Notes: generated by a model not told the origin, from the sequence alone. A stretch of 41,040 bases of DNA from an uncultured Verrucomicrobia subdivision 3 bacterium (GCA_903918885.1 CAIXFY010000061.1:1-41040); one strand, 5' to 3'. Shown: positions 8,316 through 17,421, counted from the first letter of the stretch. Numbers and translations are program-made.

Positions 8316-10628
8316 TCACTCCTGCGGATATACCAGGATCCGGTCGTGGACGAGAACGATGAGGTCGTTCTTTTTGTCGCCGGTCACATCGGCCACCACG
8401 CATTCGCGCGGTTCGGGTAATGCGTTTTGCTGGCCACGAAAGGTGTGCTGTTCAAAAACTTTCCAGCGGTCGCCGGGCACGAGTTTTTTCTTCGCGTCGA
8501 AGTTCACCAGATCGAGATAATTTTTAGCGCTCTCCATGAAGACAAGTTGCTTGCGGCCGTGGCCGGTGAGGTCGCCGGCGGTCACGTCGTTCAGGTAGCC
8601 GTCCTTGATGGGCGTGTCGTAATCATCGAGGCGGTTGAGTTGCCAGACATCGCCCGCGAGCGGCAACCAAGCCACGGAATTCTGACCGGTGAACGCCACC
8701 GCCGGCCCGCCGAGCGCGATGCTGCCGAGCGAGGCGAAACTTGTCACGGGCAAATCCAGATTCTTCACCACCTGCCAGACGCCGGCGGCATCGCGTTCGC
8801 ACAGCGTCAATTGCTTGTGCTCCGCGTCGAAGAGAAAGAGCGACGGCACGGCGTTCGTGCCGTTGGCGATGGCCGTCGCGCCGACGATGCGCGAGTCGCT
8901 GGCGGAGCCGTTGATCTGGTCTTTCACACGGAACTTCCAAGCGGGCGCGTTGGTGGAACCGGCAACTTTCGCCGCTGGTTCCAGCACCACGGCGCGGACG
9001 AAATTTTTCTGCGGCAGGAGCAATTCCGTTTTGCCGTCGCCGTCCACGTCGGCGGCGCAGAGCCACGGTTGTTCCATCGCGCCGCCGGGCGGATCCACAT
9101 CAGTCTCGTCAAACTTGCCGTCCTTCTTTTGCAGCAGGATTTTTATTTTTTCGTAGGGAATCAGCACCACGAGGTCTGCGAGGCCGTCCTGATTGGCGTC
9201 CTGAATGGCGAAGGTCGCGGGATTGGATTTGAAACTGTCGCCCAATTTCTGCGTGGCGGTTTTGCCGTCGGCGGTGCGCGTGACGAGCGACCGCGCGCCG
9301 TCCTTGTCCACGATGACGGCGAGCGTGGGCTTCGTGCCGGGCTTGAGCGCGCCGACGGCCAGCGCGAGCGGCTTGCCGTCGAGCGGCAGCGGCGTGGGGA
9401 AGGGCAGGCGGCCGCTCTGGTCGAATTGCGTCATGGCGACGGAATTTTCATCGCGGCTCAAGAGAAAAATTTCCGGATGGCCATCCTTGTTCCAATCCGC
9501 CACGGCGATTTGCGAAACGCCCGCGAGGCAGGGAAATTTTTTCGCCGCCGCGAGCGTGCCGTCGGCTTGCTGAAGCGCAACCGAAAGCTGGCCGCTCTCC
9601 GGTTCCGCCACGAGCAAATCCGCGCGGCCGTCGCCGTCCACGTCCGCCCAAAGCATGCCGCGCGCGCCGGCGTCGGTCTTGTTGAGCGGCAGAATTTGCA
9701 TTTGACCTTGCTTGAACGCGCCGGACAACGCCTCGGCGGCTTTGCGTTTGAACTCGGAAACTTCCGCGCGACCGGTGGCGTTCACTATGTCCGTGAGATA
9801 ATTCATTTTGTCGCCCGCGAGATTATCCAGCCAGAAGGAGCGAATGGGCTGCGTCTTGAAATAAATTTCCGGGCCGAGCTGGCCGCCCGCAATTTGAAAA
9901 CGCACTCGGAACGGCGACTGACTGTCGAAGTCCACGAAGAGCAAATCGCCTTTGCCGTCGCCGTCAATGTCCGCCACGGTCACGGCCTTGGGCGTGCCGG
10001 AATAGGATATTTTCACCGGCTCGGCCAGCGTGTGATCTGGTTGCTGCGCGAGAAAATAGAGCGCGCCGCTGTCGCCCAGCAAAACGATGTCGTCGCGGCC
10101 ATCGCCGTTCAAATCGCCGACGGCGAGTGCGTTCGGACTCATCATGCCGTCATCGAAATGCCAGTGCTTCGGCTCGCTCCAGCCGTTCGTGCCGAGATTG
10201 GAGCGGACAATCAAATCCTTCGCGTCGCCGAAATAAATCAGGTCGGGCCGACCGTCGCCATTGATGTCTGTGACGGCCATTGCCGCGATGCGTTCTTCCG
10301 TGGGCACGGAATCAATGCGGAAGCGCGCATCCGGCGGCAGGTCGTTCAACTCCAGTTTTTTGGCCGGCGCGATTTCGGTGCGATTGGTCTTGCCGGTGAG
10401 ATTGTAGAGCAGGTTGATTTTCGAGCGGAGATTGTTGGCCACGATGAGGTCGTTCAACCCGTCGCCGTCGAGGTCGGCGGCGTGGAGATTGCTGATTTGC
10501 TGGTCAATGGGGAAAATTTCCTTGCCGCTGAAGCCGAAGAGATTGGTCACGCTGGCGGCAGACGCGGAAAGCGACAAACTGGCGGCTACCGCGAGGCCGG
10601 CGAAGCAAATTTTTGCGAGGCGATTCAT
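8316..10628 (-). CDS. Secreted FG-GAP/VCBS-repeat beta-propeller protein
   Basis: This 770-residue protein has a signal peptide (MNRLAKICFAGLAVAASLSLSASA) and a chain of calcium-binding loops of the form DxDGDGxxDL. At least eight are visible, among them DLDGDGLNDL, DINGDGRPDL, DLNGDGRDDI, DIDGDGKGDL, DVDGDGRADL and DVDGDGKTEL. These mark FG-GAP/VCBS propeller blades as found in integrin-like and surface proteins; the role is usually binding or adhesion, with no enzyme activity implied. The ATG at 10628 places the signal peptide at the N-terminus and follows an AGGTTG sequence. An in-frame start at 10745 would overlap yjbQ and is unlikely. It lies 38 bases after yjbQ on the same strand. Confidence 0.85.
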   Translation of the reverse strand: MNRLAKICFAGLAVAASLSLSASAASVTNLFGFSGKEIFPIDQQISNLHAADLDGDGLNDLIVANNLRSKINLLYNLTGKTNRTEIAPAKKLELNDLPPDARFRIDSVPTEERIAAMAVTDINGDGRPDLIYFGDAKDLIVRSNLGTNGWSEPKHWHFDDGMMSPNALAVGDLNGDGRDDIVLLGDSGALYFLAQQPDHTLAEPVKISYSGTPKAVTVADIDGDGKGDLLFVDFDSQSPFRVRFQIAGGQLGPEIYFKTQPIRSFWLDNLAGDKMNYLTDIVNATGRAEVSEFKRKAAEALSGAFKQGQMQILPLNKTDAGARGMLWADVDGDGRADLLVAEPESGQLSVALQQADGTLAAAKKFPCLAGVSQIAVADWNKDGHPEIFLLSRDENSVAMTQFDQSGRLPFPTPLPLDGKPLALAVGALKPGTKPTLAVIVDKDGARSLVTRTADGKTATQKLGDSFKSNPATFAIQDANQDGLADLVVLIPYEKIKILLQKKDGKFDETDVDPPGGAMEQPWLCAADVDGDGKTELLLPQKNFVRAVVLEPAAKVAGSTNAPAWKFRVKDQINGSASDSRIVGATAIANGTNAVPSLFLFDAEHKQLTLCERDAAGVWQVVKNLDLPVTSFASLGSIALGGPAVAFTGQNSVAWLPLAGDVWQLNRLDDYDTPIKDGYLNDVTAGDLTGHGRKQLVFMESAKNYLDLVNFDAKKKLVPGDRWKVFEQHTFRGQQNALPEPRECVVADVTGDKKNDLIVLVHDRILVYPQE

Positions 10629-10666
10629 GCGCGGCAACCTGCCAGCAACACCGAAAATTGGCGAGA

Positions 10667-11086
10667 TTATTCTCCGATGAAGTGCAGCGCCACGCGGCGG
10701 GAATGCGGCTGTGTGCGGTGTTCCCACAAATAAATTCCCTGCCACGTTCCGAGCGTCAGTCGCCCGGCGTGAGCAGGAATCGAAAGATTCACCGTGGTCA
10801 GCGCGGTGCGGAGGTGCGCGGCCATGTCGTCCTCGCCCTCGGCGGTGTGAATGAAAATCCGGTCGCCGTCCGGCACGAGCCGCGCGAAAAACGCGTCGAG
10901 GTCGCGGCGCACGTCGGGGTCGGCATTTTCCTGAATCAGCAGCGAGGCAGAAGTGTGGCGTAGATGCAGCGTCAACAGCCCATCGCGGAATTTATTTTCG
11001 GCAATCCACTTTTCCACCGGGCTGGTGAATTCCACCAGCCCGCGCCCGCGCGTGGCGATGACGAGTTCGTGGAAAGACTGGCGCAT
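10667..11086 (-). CDS. yjbQ: YjbQ family protein (UPF0047)
   Basis: This 139-residue cytoplasmic protein matches the YjbQ/UPF0047 family over its full length. Diagnostic stretches are LRHTSASLLIQENADPDVRRDL, TAEGEDDMAAHLRTALT, LTLGTWQGIYLWEHR and the closing H-x-R-x-V-A pattern. The conserved histidines and the GEDD acidic cluster fit the metal-binding pocket of the trimeric family. Some members have weak thiamin phosphate synthase activity, but the true cellular role is not settled. No thiamin genes lie nearby. The ATG at 11086 is supported by conservation from the first residues. A palindromic element lies directly upstream. Confidence 0.9.
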   Translation of the reverse strand: MRQSFHELVIATRGRGLVEFTSPVEKWIAENKFRDGLLTLHLRHTSASLLIQENADPDVRRDLDAFFARLVPDGDRIFIHTAEGEDDMAAHLRTALTTVNLSIPAHAGRLTLGTWQGIYLWEHRTQPHSRRVALHFIGE

Positions 11087-11098
11087 GAAATTTTTTTA

Positions 11099-11190
11099 AC
11101 CGCGAAATACTCGAACTACGCGAAAGGCAATTTTTCTCACGCTAAATTCAAAAATGGGTTTTCGTTCGCGTGTTTCGCGTGTTTCGCGGT
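11099..11190. repeat. Palindromic intergenic repeat, copy 2
   Basis: This imperfect inverted repeat has a left arm starting ACCGCGAAATACTCGAACTA and a right arm whose reverse complement starts ACCGCGAAACACGCGAAACA. The terminal ACCGCGAA word and ACGCGAA-like units match the element at 1958-2026. It lies between the TPR gene stop and the yjbQ start, both reading leftward. There it could form a long hairpin in the transcript. Confidence 0.65.
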
Positions 11191-11197
11191 TTCAAAA

Positions 11198-13123
11198 TTA
11201 TTGCGCCACGGGCGCGCCCTTGTCGGTGAGCATTTTTTCCAGGTCGGCGTTGTGGGGCTGGCCGCCGTCGAGTGCCTTCTGATAATGCCAGCGGGCAAGT
11301 TCAGCCATCGGCGGTGTCTGGCTTAAATAAATTACCGCGAGGTTGTTGTGGGCGGGCGCGTAATTAGGGTTTAGCTGGATGGCGCGGCGCAGCGCGGTCT
11401 CGGCGGCCTTGCGTTGACCTTTGTGGCTCAAGGTGACGCCGAGGTAGTTTTGAATTTCCGGATTGCTGGGATCAACTTGCGCGGCGTGGCTCAAGACGTT
11501 GAGTGCGTCATCGTATTTTTCTTCGCGGAATTTCAGGTAGCCGAGCGTGGAGAGGTTGTAGGCGTCCTCCGGGCTCTGGGCGAGGGCGGCTGTGATGTGT
11601 TTTTCGGCTTCCGCCATTTTGTTTTCCTGCAATTCGATCGTGGCAAGATTGGCGAGAGCAATGCCGTTATTCTGGTCGCGGTCGAGAATTTTCAAGTAGT
11701 CGGCCTCGGCGTCGGCGAATTCCTGATGGACAAAATGTTGTTGCGCGGAAGCGACGAGTTCGGCGGTTCCGGCCGGAAGTTCCTTGATGGATTTCTTTCC
11801 AGCGTCCGGGTTGGCGGCTGGCAATGGGGCGGTTTTGAACAGCGCCAACTCCTCAGTGGAGTAGGGGACGGGTTGGGCTTCGGTCACGGCCAGACGGGAA
11901 CGCAGAATGGCGACCTCATCGGTCAGGCTAGAAATCTGCGCGGCGGCATCGGGCGTCTTGCCGCTGGAATTCTGCCGGTTGGCGAGGTCGAGCTTTTCCA
12001 TGAGGCGGTTGCGCTCCGTGGTCAGTTCCTGAATGCGCGCTTCATAGTCAGTAATCGTGGTGGAATTTGTGCCCATCAAAACTTGTTGGAGCTTTTGCTG
12101 CAACGCCAGTTTTTCGAGTCGGGCGTTTTCTAGTTCTAACTGCAATGCGGTCACGTCGGCGCTCGCTCGCTTTTCGCTGGGCGCGTTGGTGGTCGTCACG
12201 GTTTGCAGGGCGATGAGCTGACTTTTTAGCCGGGCATTTTCTTCAAGCAGAGTGGCGATGGTGGCATCGCTATTGCCAGCGGCCGGGCTGGAAGATTTTT
12301 TCAGACGCTCAATCTCATTAGCCAGTTGCTCGGCACGGTCATGTTCGTCGTTGAAATTCTTGACGGCATTATCGAGGTGATGTTGGAGCAGTTCCAATGC
12401 GTTGGTGTCAATGACCACGGTGCGGACAAAGTTGGTGACGACCGTCGGGCCGGGATTCTTCGCAAAGACGTCAACGAAATTGGTGACTACGCCAGGACTA
12501 TTGGTGATGTAAACGGTGGTAAAATTGGTGACGATCAGAGTTTTTACCTCGCCGGGAGTGACGCTGGCGTGACTGGCCTTGAGCAGGTCATTTTCCTTCA
12601 TCAACTCGCGGATTTTTTCACGCGCGTCGGTCAGCGCACGCGGATCGGTGGCGGCCGGTTGAACGGACAGAGCCTCTTTGAGCTTGGCTTGAAGCAGGTC
12701 GTTGGCGGCTTGGGCGATTTGCAACTGGGTGCGGGCGTTATCTAGTTCAGACGGCAGCAACAGATTGGTTTCATTGGTCGCAGCCGAAGTATTCGAAGAT
12801 TCCGTTTTGACAACGAGTTTCTCCGGCGCGGGTGTAGTGGAGCCTTTGGCTTTGAGTTCGGCAATTTTTCCCGCGATGTGATTCAGGCGGAAGCTGACGA
12901 TGTTGGGATTCCAAGTCGGGAATTGTCTTTGGAACAATTGCAAATGGCTTTGCGCATCGCCGTAGGCGGCGAGTGCCTCACCCTGACTGCCAGCTTCCAG
13001 CAAACTGTCCGCCTGCTGGATTAGCCCGTAGATGCCGATGTATTTGTCGTCCGCTTCCTGCTGGGCGTGCAGATTAAAAGCCAGCCCAACCAACAACAGG
13101 CCAGCGGCAAAAAATGATTTCAT
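11198..13123 (-). CDS. Secreted coiled-coil and TPR protein
   Basis: This 641-residue protein starts with a signal peptide (MKSFFAAGLLLVGLAFNLHA). It has a short helical N-terminal part and a long heptad-rich region (about residues 130-420, rich in Glu, Leu, Lys and Asn), interrupted by a valine/threonine/asparagine-rich stretch (TLIVTNFTTVYITNSPGVVTN). At least four TPR units follow in the last 180 residues (FADAEADYLKIL, MAEAEKHITAALAQSP, YDDALNVLSHAAQVDP, RKAAETALRRAIQLNP). A scaffolding role in the periplasm is likely, but partners are unknown. The ATG at 13123 is chosen for the signal peptide; the in-frame start at 13309 would overlap the divergent HNH gene. Confidence 0.8.
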   Translation of the reverse strand: MKSFFAAGLLLVGLAFNLHAQQEADDKYIGIYGLIQQADSLLEAGSQGEALAAYGDAQSHLQLFQRQFPTWNPNIVSFRLNHIAGKIAELKAKGSTTPAPEKLVVKTESSNTSAATNETNLLLPSELDNARTQLQIAQAANDLLQAKLKEALSVQPAATDPRALTDAREKIRELMKENDLLKASHASVTPGEVKTLIVTNFTTVYITNSPGVVTNFVDVFAKNPGPTVVTNFVRTVVIDTNALELLQHHLDNAVKNFNDEHDRAEQLANEIERLKKSSSPAAGNSDATIATLLEENARLKSQLIALQTVTTTNAPSEKRASADVTALQLELENARLEKLALQQKLQQVLMGTNSTTITDYEARIQELTTERNRLMEKLDLANRQNSSGKTPDAAAQISSLTDEVAILRSRLAVTEAQPVPYSTEELALFKTAPLPAANPDAGKKSIKELPAGTAELVASAQQHFVHQEFADAEADYLKILDRDQNNGIALANLATIELQENKMAEAEKHITAALAQSPEDAYNLSTLGYLKFREEKYDDALNVLSHAAQVDPSNPEIQNYLGVTLSHKGQRKAAETALRRAIQLNPNYAPAHNNLAVIYLSQTPPMAELARWHYQKALDGGQPHNADLEKMLTDKGAPVAQ

Positions 13124-13241
13124 GCGGTCAAATTGCCAGATGAAAAATGTTTTGGCAATCGCGCCGCGTGTCACGCGACTGTCACCTGCGGAAAGATTGA
13201 CCGGCAGAAAAAACCTTGTTAACGTTCCGTTTAGTTGCGAC

Positions 13242-13865
13242 ATGAAATCCGCACTGAACCAGCATGTTTTGGTTTTGAACCGGCTATGGCAGGCCGTGAA
13301 TGTTTGCACGGCGCGTCGGGCGCTGACGCTCCTCTTCCAAGGTCAGGCGCAAGTGGTGATGAATAATCCCGACGGTTCTTTCCGCACGTTTAATTTTCAG
13401 GAATGGGCCGATGTCTCCGCCGATGCGCCGCACGATGATTCGATTCACGCCATCTCTTTCCGCATCCGCGTGCCGAAAATCATTCTGCTCTTCATGTATG
13501 ACCGGATGCCGAAGAAGGAAGTAAAGTTCACGCGGCATAACATTTTTGAACGCGACAAAGACACCTGCCAATACTGCGGCAAAATTTTCGAGCGCAAAGA
13601 TTTGAACCTCGACCACGTCATTCCGCGCGATCGCGGCGGCCCGACGACGTGGGAAAATATTGTCTGCTCGTGCATCCCGTGCAACACGCGCAAGTCCAAC
13701 CGCACGCCTTATGAAGCGGGCATGAATCTTGTCCGCAAACCAAAACGCCCGAAATGGCGGCCGTTCGTGCAGGTCAACTTCACGTTGCACAAACACGATA
13801 GCTGGCGACATTTCGTGGATCTCGCCTACTGGAACGTGGAACTCGGTGAAGATGTGGAGACGTAG
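13242..13865 (+). CDS. Standalone HNH endonuclease-fold protein
   Basis: This 207-residue protein has an N-terminal domain of about 95 residues, with the conserved-looking start VLVLNRLWQAVNVCTARRAL, and a central HNH domain. The HNH zinc pair is CQYC (C109, C112) and CIPC (C144, C147). The catalytic set is LDHVIP (H125), WENI (N139) and CNTRKS (N148). Proteins of this size and layout occur in many bacteria as single chromosomal genes, and their substrate is not established to my knowledge. No methyltransferase, toxin, phage or intron features flank it, so I do not call it a restriction or homing enzyme. The ATG at 13242 is divergent from the TPR gene; a weak TTGACC-16-TTAACG promoter-like pair lies at 13197-13224. 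Confidence 0.85.
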   Translation: MKSALNQHVLVLNRLWQAVNVCTARRALTLLFQGQAQVVMNNPDGSFRTFNFQEWADVSADAPHDDSIHAISFRIRVPKIILLFMYDRMPKKEVKFTRHNIFERDKDTCQYCGKIFERKDLNLDHVIPRDRGGPTTWENIVCSCIPCNTRKSNRTPYEAGMNLVRKPKRPKWRPFVQVNFTLHKHDSWRHFVDLAYWNVELGEDVET

Positions 13866-13872
13866 CGGCGCA

Positions 13873-13900
13873 TTGACTTCGCCACTTCGACGGCTAAAAT
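13873..13900 (+). promoter_or_regulatory. Sigma70-type promoter for tRNA-Glu
   Basis: TTGACT (13873-13878) and TAAAAT (13895-13900) are separated by 16 bases. Expected transcription would start near 13907, a few bases before the mature tRNA 5' end at 13911. The GAPDH gene has an almost identical arrangement. Confidence 0.65.
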
Positions 13901-13910
13901 TCCTTTTCTT

Positions 13911-13985
13911 GGCGTGCTCGTCTATCGGCTAGGACAACGGATTCTCAATTCGTGAAGACGGGTTCGATTCCCGTGCGCGCTACCA
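13911..13985 (+). tRNA. tRNA-Glu (anticodon CUC)
   Basis: The full cloverleaf can be folded by eye. The acceptor stem pairs GGCGTGC (13911-13917) with GCGCGCT (13975-13981), with two G-U pairs. The D stem is GTCT/GGAC and the anticodon stem ACGGA/TTCGT. The seven-base loop TTCTCAA puts CTC at 13944-13946. The T stem ACGGG/CCCGT encloses the loop TTCGATT. The discriminator is A, and CCA is encoded (13983-13985). The D-arm sequence CGTCTATCGGCTAGGAC is characteristic of tRNA-Glu. This isoacceptor reads GAG. Confidence 0.93.
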
Positions 13986-14039
13986 TTCCACCACTTCGAC
14001 AGGTTTCAACGGACAACGCGACGTCCGGCTGGCGATTAG

Positions 14040-16139
14040 TCACTTGGAAGAAAGTTTTTGGAAGCTAGTCAGTTGTTCATTCAATCCCGCAACGTCTGTC
14101 TCACCGGTTTTTGCCGAGGCCAGCACACCCATGACGCTGCGATCTGCCCGCCGGGCGCAATGCAATTCCGTCCGTTCGCCGCTCCAGATGATTTGCGAGG
14201 TCATGATGCGATTGGTTCTTAACCAATGAAAAGTATCTGCCGCGAGATGGTAGGCCGCTTCGATGGCCGCCACGGGCAAATTGCGTGAATCCACATCGCA
14301 CAAGATTGTTTGGTCAGGAAAACGGATGCCGCGCATGAGCATGCCGCGCGCCGATGGCAGATGACGCAACCATTCCGCAATCATTTCTTTGGTCGATTCC
14401 GTAATATTCTCATCGCGTTGATCTGGGTTGTCTGTGGCGGCGGTGTTTTTAGAACGAAGCATGACGCTGCCGTCTGTCGTAGTCAGCAAAATGATGCGGT
14501 CTTCGGCTAATTGAACCACGATGCGCTTGGTTTCGCCCAGCGTCATGAGTTGGGTGAGCTGCTCGGCTTGAGGTAAGACAAATTCCAGAATCTTCAGCCA
14601 ACCCGCCAAATCGCGGCACTTCCATTTGTGTAAAACCTCGCCCAGCGGCGAACAGATGAGTAGGTCTTCAGCATTTGTGGCAACCACTTCGGGCTTTGGT
14701 GTCGGCGGTGTTTTTGACAAGAAAGTGATGTTCGATGCGTTGGCTGAAGGTTCGCCCGTCGCAAGATTTATCAACGCATTTTGCGCCGCTTGCTTGATGC
14801 CGTCATCCAAATCACCGGACAACTTTTTAAGGTCCTCTTCACATTCCTTCAATTTCATGCGCCCGATGGTTTCGGCGGCGACCAACCGAATTTCAGTATC
14901 GGTATCATCCAAGAGTTTTCGCAAAATGCCGACGAGGTTCGACGGACGAAGTGAAGTTGTCGGAACGCTCGGTTTGTTGGTATCCGGACCGGCGACGCGC
15001 TGGAAGAGACTGGTGGCGGCCGATTGGACATTGATATCGCGATGTTTCATCGCGGCTTGAATTTCTGGCAAAAGTCGTTTTACCCGGTCAGACCTTTCCC
15101 AATGCGGGTAAATTCTAGCCAGCGCCCGCGCCGCGGCTTGGCGCACACCGCTGTGGGCATCCACCATGGTGAACACCAATTTTTCCACAATGCTTTCATT
15201 GCCAACCGTGCCGAGGGCGTCCGCTGCCACTTCGCGAACTTCTTTGTCCATGTCATCAAGATGTCTGGCCACGGACGGAAACGCCCGCGTGTCACCCAAT
15301 TTACCGAGCGATTCCAATGCCGCGCGCCGAATTTCCCAATCCTTGTCATCCAGCAATTTGATCAGCGGTTCGACCGCTTGGGCATCACCTACGCTCCCCA
15401 AAGCCAGCGCTGCCGCCAGCCGCACATTGCGCGCGGTGTCCTTGAGAACGGGAATCAATGTCGCTATCGCTTCTTGGAAATTGGCGCGCTCAAAGGCATA
15501 AACAGCGGCGCTGCGCACGAGCGGATCCGGGTCGCGCAACAATCCTTGCATAGGTTTGACGGCGGTTGGGTCACCGATTTCCCCGAGAACATTCAAAGCC
15601 GCGATTTTCTTGTCATTTACCCCTCGGCGTAAAATTTCAACAAGCGGCTTTACGGCATCCGAACCGAAACTGGCAAGCTGTTTAATTTTTCCAGTCGCAA
15701 CGAGGTAGTGGATTTGCTCCGCATCCGTGCTTGGCTTCCAGCCGAGCGATTTGAGCGCAATCCCAGCATGCCATCTGATGGCATCCGTGCCGTTAATTAA
15801 CTTTGGCACGAGCGAATTAATGGCGGTGCGGTCGTCCAGCTTTTTGAGGCCTTTAATGGCAGTTTCTTGGACAGCTTCGTTGGGGTCGCTCAACGCACGA
15901 ATCAATGGTGGCAGCGCTCGCAGGTCGCGCAAGTCACTCAAAATTCCAGCCGCTTCATGGCGGATTTCCGATTCCGGATCCGTCAAAGTATGATCCAGCA
16001 ACGCGATGGTAGTTTTATCATCCAAGGCGACCACGGCATCATTGAGCGCCGTGCGCAGTCTTTGCAATGCCCGCAAACGGCGCGCTGGCTTCTTGGATTT
16101 GAGCTGGTGCTGAGCCAGCCATAGGGCGATGCGGGTCAT
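14040..16139 (-). CDS. HEAT-repeat protein with extra C-terminal domain
   Basis: This 699-residue protein has no signal peptide or membrane segment. Residues about 50-460 form a chain of HEAT/PBS-lyase-type repeats of about 31 residues, with the pattern DxxWEIRRAALESLGKLGDTRAFPSV (for example DPDPLVRSAAVYAFER, DTARNVRLAAALALGSVGD and DMDKEVREVAADALGTVGN). After a Pro-rich linker near residue 480, a unique domain of about 200 residues (LLICSPLGEVLHKWKCRDLAGWL onward) is not recognised. It has mixed alpha/beta character. HEAT arrays serve as protein-binding scaffolds, so an adaptor role is likely; its partner is unknown. It converges on the tRNA gene and lies downstream of the cardiolipin synthase-like gene. 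Confidence 0.8.
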   Translation of the reverse strand: MTRIALWLAQHQLKSKKPARRLRALQRLRTALNDAVVALDDKTTIALLDHTLTDPESEIRHEAAGILSDLRDLRALPPLIRALSDPNEAVQETAIKGLKKLDDRTAINSLVPKLINGTDAIRWHAGIALKSLGWKPSTDAEQIHYLVATGKIKQLASFGSDAVKPLVEILRRGVNDKKIAALNVLGEIGDPTAVKPMQGLLRDPDPLVRSAAVYAFERANFQEAIATLIPVLKDTARNVRLAAALALGSVGDAQAVEPLIKLLDDKDWEIRRAALESLGKLGDTRAFPSVARHLDDMDKEVREVAADALGTVGNESIVEKLVFTMVDAHSGVRQAAARALARIYPHWERSDRVKRLLPEIQAAMKHRDINVQSAATSLFQRVAGPDTNKPSVPTTSLRPSNLVGILRKLLDDTDTEIRLVAAETIGRMKLKECEEDLKKLSGDLDDGIKQAAQNALINLATGEPSANASNITFLSKTPPTPKPEVVATNAEDLLICSPLGEVLHKWKCRDLAGWLKILEFVLPQAEQLTQLMTLGETKRIVVQLAEDRIILLTTTDGSVMLRSKNTAATDNPDQRDENITESTKEMIAEWLRHLPSARGMLMRGIRFPDQTILCDVDSRNLPVAAIEAAYHLAADTFHWLRTNRIMTSQIIWSGERTELHCARRADRSVMGVLASAKTGETDVAGLNEQLTSFQKLSSK

Positions 16140-16211
16140 GACTTTAACTGGACTAAATATTTAGCAGTTAATGTGCCGGTATCGCAAGAATTGTCGCCGT
16201 TAATTCATTCT

Positions 16212-17339
16212 TCACCGGCGGCCAATGTGCCTCAATGCGACGAACGGATCGATTTGCGCGACGAGGAAGTGTGCCCAGCGGATTTTCCAGCGTTCCCAGA
16301 AATTGTGCGAACGGCAGAATGCCTTCAGCTCGATGCGTCGGGAGTTTTTCAGGGCGTTAGAGAAAATTTCTTTAGCCCCATCCACCGTCAACTGATTTGT
16401 GAAGCGCACCATCAGTTCGTAGTTCAAATTGAAACTGCGGCAATCAAAGTTGGACGAGCCGGCAAAAACTGTTTCGTCCACTCGGTAGAGTTTGGCGTGG
16501 AGAATTTGTGGCTGGTATTCGTAAATCTCCACGCCGGCACGCAATAGGCGTGGGTAATAAATCAATCCCGCAGCCCGGGCGAGCGGCACATCGCACAGCG
16601 CAGGCAAAATCAGCCGGACCCGCCCGCCGCGTTTGATGATTTGCCGTAGTCTTCTGCGGATTCGGCGACTGGGTAAAAAATAAGGCGTGATCAAATCCAC
16701 CGAACTAGCCTGTTTCAAATCATTATTTAATGCGTGTTGAAAACTGCTCGCGCCACGTCCCGGACGGATGGCCAGAACTTTGGTTTCGTCCGTCCGTCGC
16801 CGGAGTTTGCGGAACAGCCGTAGTTTTTGCAGGCGGCCTTGACTGAAATCGGCACTCGAAAATATCTGGTCAAATTCTTCAGCAAGCTGGGCGGCTAAAT
16901 CATCCGCTTGAACTTTCAACATCAAATCCAGCCAGCCGTGCATGACGCCGTCACCATCATAGTCTTCGGAAATATTTGCGCCGCCGATGAAAAATGTCTC
17001 GCGGTCGCAGATGAGCAGCTTGCGATGATCCCGCACGCCAAAACGATTAAAACGAAGTGGATTGAAGAATCGCACTTCGCCACCCGCCGCAATCAGTGGT
17101 TCAAAAAATTCCTTGGCCAAGGTCAGCGAGCCATAAGAATCAACGAGCAACCGGACGCGCACGCTGGATTGCGCGGAACGGACGAGGGCGTGGAGAAACT
17201 GTTGGCCGATCGCATCGTTCGCGAAAATATAAATCTCGAGTTCAACGCTGGCGCGAGCCTGCGTGATGGCATCAATCATGGCGGGGAAAAATTTCCCGCC
17301 ACCGCACAGCCATTGGATTGGATTTGTGTTTACCGCCAC
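16212..17339 (-). CDS. cls: Cardiolipin synthase-like phospholipase D
   Basis: This 375-residue protein has two HKD motifs of the phospholipase D superfamily: H105-x-K107-x4-D112, followed by GGANI, and H281-x-K283-x4-D288, followed by GSSNFD. Spacing and the N-terminal pattern (GGGKFFPAMIDAITQARASVELEIYIF) match the catalytic half of bacterial cardiolipin synthases, closest to the short ClsB type without N-terminal membrane helices. Such enzymes join phospholipids to make cardiolipin at the inner membrane; substrate preference here is inferred. The start is a GTG at 17339. An ATG at 17279 would cut off the conserved GGGKFF region. Confidence 0.85.
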   Translation of the reverse strand: MAVNTNPIQWLCGGGKFFPAMIDAITQARASVELEIYIFANDAIGQQFLHALVRSAQSSVRVRLLVDSYGSLTLAKEFFEPLIAAGGEVRFFNPLRFNRFGVRDHRKLLICDRETFFIGGANISEDYDGDGVMHGWLDLMLKVQADDLAAQLAEEFDQIFSSADFSQGRLQKLRLFRKLRRRTDETKVLAIRPGRGASSFQHALNNDLKQASSVDLITPYFLPSRRIRRRLRQIIKRGGRVRLILPALCDVPLARAAGLIYYPRLLRAGVEIYEYQPQILHAKLYRVDETVFAGSSNFDCRSFNLNYELMVRFTNQLTVDGAKEIFSNALKNSRRIELKAFCRSHNFWERWKIRWAHFLVAQIDPFVALRHIGRR

Positions 17340-17421
17340 GGAAACAGCGTAACCTTGTCATCCAGAACAAGCAATCAGCCGCCGACCCCGTGAGCGATTG
17401 GCGGCTTGAAGCGGAGTTGGA

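Noticed and set aside
8427-10733. 768-codon open frame antisense to the VCBS gene
   Set aside because: No family motif; low-complexity Arg/Ala/Val/His mix typical of the mirror frame of a GC-rich gene, while the other strand has clear DxDGDG repeats and a signal peptide.
13242-13865. HNH gene as part of a restriction or phage-defence system
   Set aside because: No methyltransferase, helicase, toxin or phage gene nearby; neighbours are housekeeping or scaffold genes.
17377-17406. AGCCGCC/GGCGGCT hairpin between the cardiolipin synthase and pckG genes
   Set aside because: No T-run on either strand, so not called a terminator.
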